Positions 4,501-5,139 of a stretch of DNA of 5,139 nt are shown here, piece after piece. Below the pieces are notes generated by a model. The model made no database searches, was not told the DNA's origin, and saw nothing but the letters and a program-made list of their open reading frames with translations. A program made the position numbers and the translations under genes. Origin of the DNA: a candidate division WWE3 bacterium RIFCSPLOWO2_01_FULL_39_13 (GTDB lineage Bacteria; Patescibacteriota; WWE3; 2-01-FULL-39-13). The DNA is taken from assembly GCA_001772665.1 (NCBI GenBank), contig MEVH01000024.1, positions 4,746-9,884 of the forward strand, in the 5' to 3' direction. Positions within the stretch are counted from its first letter, which is position 1, and each line of letters opens with the position of its first letter.

Positions 4501-5139
4501 GCAGGATACTCAGCTACAACTTTTGCGAACAACGACGGTTGGAGAAATAAAGGGTTGTTTCCAATCTCTGCTGTTAGTGCATATAAAGTAACAGCAACTG
4601 GGAGAAAAGTTTGGGTTATCACTCCTGGAGTAGATGACCTTGATCATATGCAATTATATCTTGATGTTGATATTGTTGGTTATACAGGAGGAGCGTCTGA
4701 GTCTTTAAGTCAAGGTTGGGATTTGAAACTTACAACTGACCTTTCTGCGTATACTCTTGAAAATAGTGTTCCTGAACAACAATTTTACGAAGGATATTCT
4801 CATCATGCATGGAGAATAAATAATACAGAAATGATGCGACTTACATCTACTGGATTAGGAATTGGTGACACCTCACCTGCAGCGTTATTTACAGTAGGTA
4901 CTGGAGATCTTTTTCAAGTTAACAGCACAGGAAACGTAACGGTTGGCGGTTCTGGAACAACAGCAGTAACAATTACAGATACTGATTTTACTAATGCTCT
5001 ATCAATTGGCGACAATAATATAATTGGAACTACAGCAAATATAGATTTAACAAACTTTGATGTTGTTGGTTCAACTGGAGATATAACAACTGCAGGTGAT
5101 GTAAATGTTAACGGCGGAAATATAGACACAACATCGGCG
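1534..5139 (+). CDS. Giant fibre/adhesin-like surface protein, downstream part (same frame after TGA, 3' partial)
   Basis: Frame 1 stays open for 1202 codons from the TGA to the window end. The first residues, T-V-G-A-T-T-D-V-L-T-L-K-G-D-G-N-V-G-I-G, complete the module interrupted at 1531, so this is the continuation of the upstream CDS and not a separate gene. No intergenic gap or convincing start follows the stop: the nearest in-frame candidates are TTG at 1558 and 1564, and the first in-frame ATG is at 2467, in mid-repeat. It carries six of the nine G-x-V/L-G-I-G motifs, a Cys-x2-Cys/acidic module (residues 577-599), stalk repeats (about 780-903), a carbohydrate-binding-like domain (916-1080), an inserted beta domain (about 1421-1610) and two copies of a long repeat module. 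Likely role: stalk and binding domains of a secreted or surface-anchored, probably trimeric, fibre. If the TGA is a true stop, this part would be untranslated and the gene broken. Confidence 0.85.
1729..1797 (+). other. Cys-x2-Cys pair followed by an acidic, aspartate-rich stretch
   Basis: Residues 577-599 read T-C-S-N-C and then L-D-F-I-D-F-E-P-D-L-D-L-D-T-N. The cysteines are residues 578 and 581 (codons at 1732 and 1741). They follow G-T-I-Y-G-T-F-S-G-D-L, a strand-like segment, so the site lies at a domain boundary. A disulfide or metal-binding turn and a calcium-binding acidic loop are both possible; neither is proven by sequence. Confidence 0.45.
1798..2106 (+). other. Fibre module ending in Y-G-L-I-V-E-N before motif 5
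   Basis: Residues 600-702 include Y-T-Y-S-A-N-A-L-T-T-G-T-A-Y-S-L, K-V-L-N-I-A-R-S-G-A-N, Y-G-I-Y-S-S-V-T-N-T and N-I-A-G-Y-F-S-A-S-G-A-T-T followed by N-Y-G-L-I-V-E-N. The order N-x-L-T-T-G, V-L-x-I-x-R-S-G, Y-G-x-Y-S-S, A-G-Y-F-S-A and Y-G-L-x-V-E-N-G-N-V-G-I-G is one I associate, from memory, with fibre modules in CPR surface proteins. A structural role in the shaft is likely. Confidence 0.5.
2434..2499 (+). repeat. SSDWDI repeat, copy 1
   Basis: This 22-residue unit begins S-S-D-W-D-I and contains M-T-G-I-G. It is repeated 210 bases downstream with 15 of 22 residues identical. The segments in front also match in style: L-T-I-G-D-N-G-D-T-L-F-L-N here and I-S-I-G-G-G-S-N-T-V-A-I-N before copy 2. 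It belongs to the beta-repeat stalk between 2340 and 2745. Confidence 0.75.
2644..2709 (+). repeat. SSDWDI repeat, copy 2
   Basis: Second copy of the 22-residue unit (S-S-D-W-D-I, then T-G, then M-T-G-I-G, ending G). It leads directly into D-G-A-I-T-Q-I-G-Y-L-N-L-S-A-D-N, the linker before the carbohydrate-binding-like domain. Both copies are exactly 66 bases with no gap. Confidence 0.75.
2746..3240 (+). other. Carbohydrate-binding-module-like (galactose-binding fold) domain
   Basis: Residues 916-1080 form a compact non-repetitive segment. It starts N-M-L-Y-N-G-D-F-E-A-G ... P-G-W-S-G, the classic opening of CBM4/9-type and related jelly-roll domains (N-G-x-F-E followed by a Trp). It continues with S-Y-S-G-N-Y-S-A-Q-A-D-G, Y-I-P-V-D-P-D-Y-D-V-I-E-L-E-G-F-F-Q-K, Y-F-G-Y-V-A-Y-N-A-S, L-P-A-D-G-L-W-H-R-F, K-F-I-R-V-L-V-L-I-N-Y and a final L-M-D-H-V-S-V-K-K-I strand. 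A ligand-contacting or calcium-binding V-x-x strand near the end (D-H-V-S-V) is normal for the fold. A Cys-x3-Cys pair (residues 1009 and 1013) sits in a loop. Glycan binding is inferred from fold similarity only. Confidence 0.6.
3355..3384 (+). repeat. Near-identical motif pair, copy 1 (motif 6)
   Basis: This 30-base stretch encodes G-N-V-G-I-G-T-T-S-P and differs at only two bases, both synonymous, from the stretch at 3583-3612. Both use GC-rich codons (GTC, GGC, ACG, ACG) unlike the AT-rich sequence around them. Confidence 0.85.
3385..3582 (+). other. Short fibre module between motifs 6 and 7
   Basis: Residues 1129-1194 read L-P-L-S-F-A-D-S-V-A-D-K-I-Q-L, then Y-K-M-G-I-A-T-S-V-N-G-G-D, then F-K-F-V-A-G, F-G-F-Y-N-T-T-N-A-R-L-F-I-A-N-G-G. 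It is a beta-rich shaft module with a D-K-I-x-L strand followed by Y-x-M-G-I. There are no cysteines or catalytic signatures. Confidence 0.5.
3583..3612 (+). repeat. Near-identical motif pair, copy 2 (motif 7)
   Basis: Partner of the stretch 228 bases upstream, with 28 of 30 bases identical. The modules after the two copies are unrelated in sequence, so the DNA identity is confined to the motif itself. Confidence 0.85.
3613..3885 (+). other. Fibre module between motifs 7 and 8
   Basis: Residues 1205-1295 contain L-R-I-G-G-T-S-N-Y-A-S-L-E-F-G-I-Q-D, Y-D-G-M-I-R-T-Y-G-N-D-L-K-L-Y-A-G-H-W, E-N-H-E-M-Y-F-Y-T-S-K-S-G and K-M-T-L-D-S-N-G-N-V. The pattern L-E-F-G ... I-x-T-Y-x-x-D-L-x-L-Y-A-G ... 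M-x-L-D-x-x-G-N-V is a common fibre module in this protein type. It has more aromatic and charged residues than the Thr-rich spacer and probably forms a small folded bead on the shaft. Confidence 0.55.
3895..4176 (+). repeat. Long repeat module, copy 2 (full)
   Basis: Ninety-four codons that align without gaps to 4858-5139, exactly 963 bases downstream, with 78 of 94 residues identical by my hand count. The core reads G-D-L-F-Q-V-N, T-G-N-V-T-V, G-S-G-T-T-A, T-I-T-D-T-D-F-T-N, S-I-G-D-N, T-T-A-N-I-D-L-T-N-F-D-V-V-G-S-T-G. Many codons at conserved residues differ, yet exact blocks remain, such as the 18 bases at 3985-4002. Confidence 0.9.
4177..4260 (+). other. Thr/Ala-rich linker after repeat module copy 2
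   Basis: Residues 1393-1420 read T-F-N-L-I-N-T-T-A-T-T-V-N-F-A-G-A-A-T-T and then L-S-I-G-A-T-T-G-Y. It continues the beta-repeat pattern up to Y-T-G-I-N-N at the inserted domain. The F-x-L-I-N-T-T-A-T-T-V-N-F-A-G-A-A-T-T-L-x-I-G-A order is a stalk pattern I recognise from related fibre proteins. Confidence 0.5.
4261..4830 (+). other. Inserted globular beta domain, tail-fibre-like
   Basis: Residues 1421-1610 differ from the repeats in being rich in charged and aromatic residues. Visible strands are Y-Y-I-V-I-E-G-P, M-V-L-M-R-V-R-G-Y-N-Y-E, N-I-F-D-V-E-I-A-G-Y, W-R-N-K-G-L-F-P-I-S-A-V, G-R-K-V-W-V-I-T-P, M-Q-L-Y-L-D-V-D-I-V-G-Y and Q-G-W-D-L-K-L-T-T-D-L-S-A-Y. The order F-D-V-x-I-x-G-Y, then P-x-S-x-V, then G-x-K-x-x-x-I, then two strands and G-W-x-L, resembles beta-sandwich domains of phage tail-fibre-like proteins. 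It sits between two copies of the long repeat module, as if inserted into or flanked by the duplication. Its function (receptor binding or trimer contact) is inferred. Confidence 0.5.
4858..5139 (+). repeat. Long repeat module, copy 3 (cut by window end)
   Basis: Aligns without gaps to 3895-4176. It begins after a weaker motif (T-G-L-G-I-G-D-T-S-P) and runs A-A-L-F-T-V-G-T-G-D-L-F-Q-V onward to the last base. Since the match is still running at 5139, the repeat probably extends beyond the window. Exact shared blocks include 4975-4995 with 4012-4032. Confidence 0.9.

Larger units (their letters stand above)
508..4878 (+). repeat. Nine dispersed G-N-V-G-I-G-(T/D)-T-x-P fibre motifs
   Basis: Copies of about 30 bases start at 508 (TTAP), 781 (DTSP), 1327 (TTTP), 1576 (DTSP), 2107 (DTSP), 3355 (TTSP), 3583 (TTSP), 3886 (DTSP) and 4852 (DTSP; here G-L-G-I-G, with the Asn missing). 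Two subtypes alternate: GTT-x-P (four) and GDTSP (five). Most are followed by an L-x-V strand, for example A-A-L-L-T-V. Spacing is irregular: 273, 546, 249, 531, 1248, 228, 303 and 966 bases, so this is a module-boundary motif and not a tandem repeat. In phage fibres and S74-type proteins this motif marks turns in a trimeric beta-rich shaft. Confidence 0.9.

Overview
The window lies wholly inside one very long protein-coding gene on the + strand. Frame 1 is open from the first base to the last (1713 codons) and is interrupted only once, by a TGA at 1531-1533 (codon 511). Neither the true start nor the true end of the gene is present. I see no second gene, RNA gene, promoter, terminator, mobile element or CRISPR array. 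Residue numbers below are window codon numbers (codon n starts at base 3n-2).

The protein is a modular, Thr/Gly/Asn/Ser/Ala-rich surface or fibre protein. Its hallmark is a recurring motif G-N-V-G-I-G-(T/D)-T-(S/T/A)-P, found nine times (508, 781, 1327, 1576, 2107, 3355, 3583, 3886, 4852), usually followed by a short L-x-V strand. This motif is known from phage tail fibres and from bacterial fibre proteins that often end in a peptidase S74 intramolecular chaperone domain. It is also very common in giant surface proteins of Candidate Phyla Radiation bacteria (Patescibacteria). No S74 domain lies in the window; if present it would be downstream.

Layout: 1-489, a lectin-like beta-sandwich; 508-1326, fibre repeats ending in a Thr-rich low-complexity stretch; 1327-1605, two motifs flanking a short module that carries the in-frame TGA; 1606-2136, a module with a Cys-x2-Cys pair and an acidic stretch; 2137-2745, beta-repeat stalk with a duplicated SSDWDI unit; 2746-3240, a carbohydrate-binding-module-like domain; 3241-3885, three fibre modules; 3886-4260, a long repeat module; 4261-4851, an inserted globular beta domain; 4852-5139, a second copy of the long repeat module, cut by the window end. 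The plan is thus binding-type domains spaced along a repetitive, probably trimeric, stalk.

The AT-leaning composition and the protein type suggest an uncultured CPR bacterium, with a phage or prophage fibre as the alternative. The TGA sits where glycine fits the pattern and is one base from GGA, so recoding of TGA to Gly (code 25, Gracilibacteria/Absconditabacteria) has to be considered. However, there is only one TGA against roughly 200 ordinary Gly codons, which favours a nonsense mutation or a sequence error in a standard-code gene.
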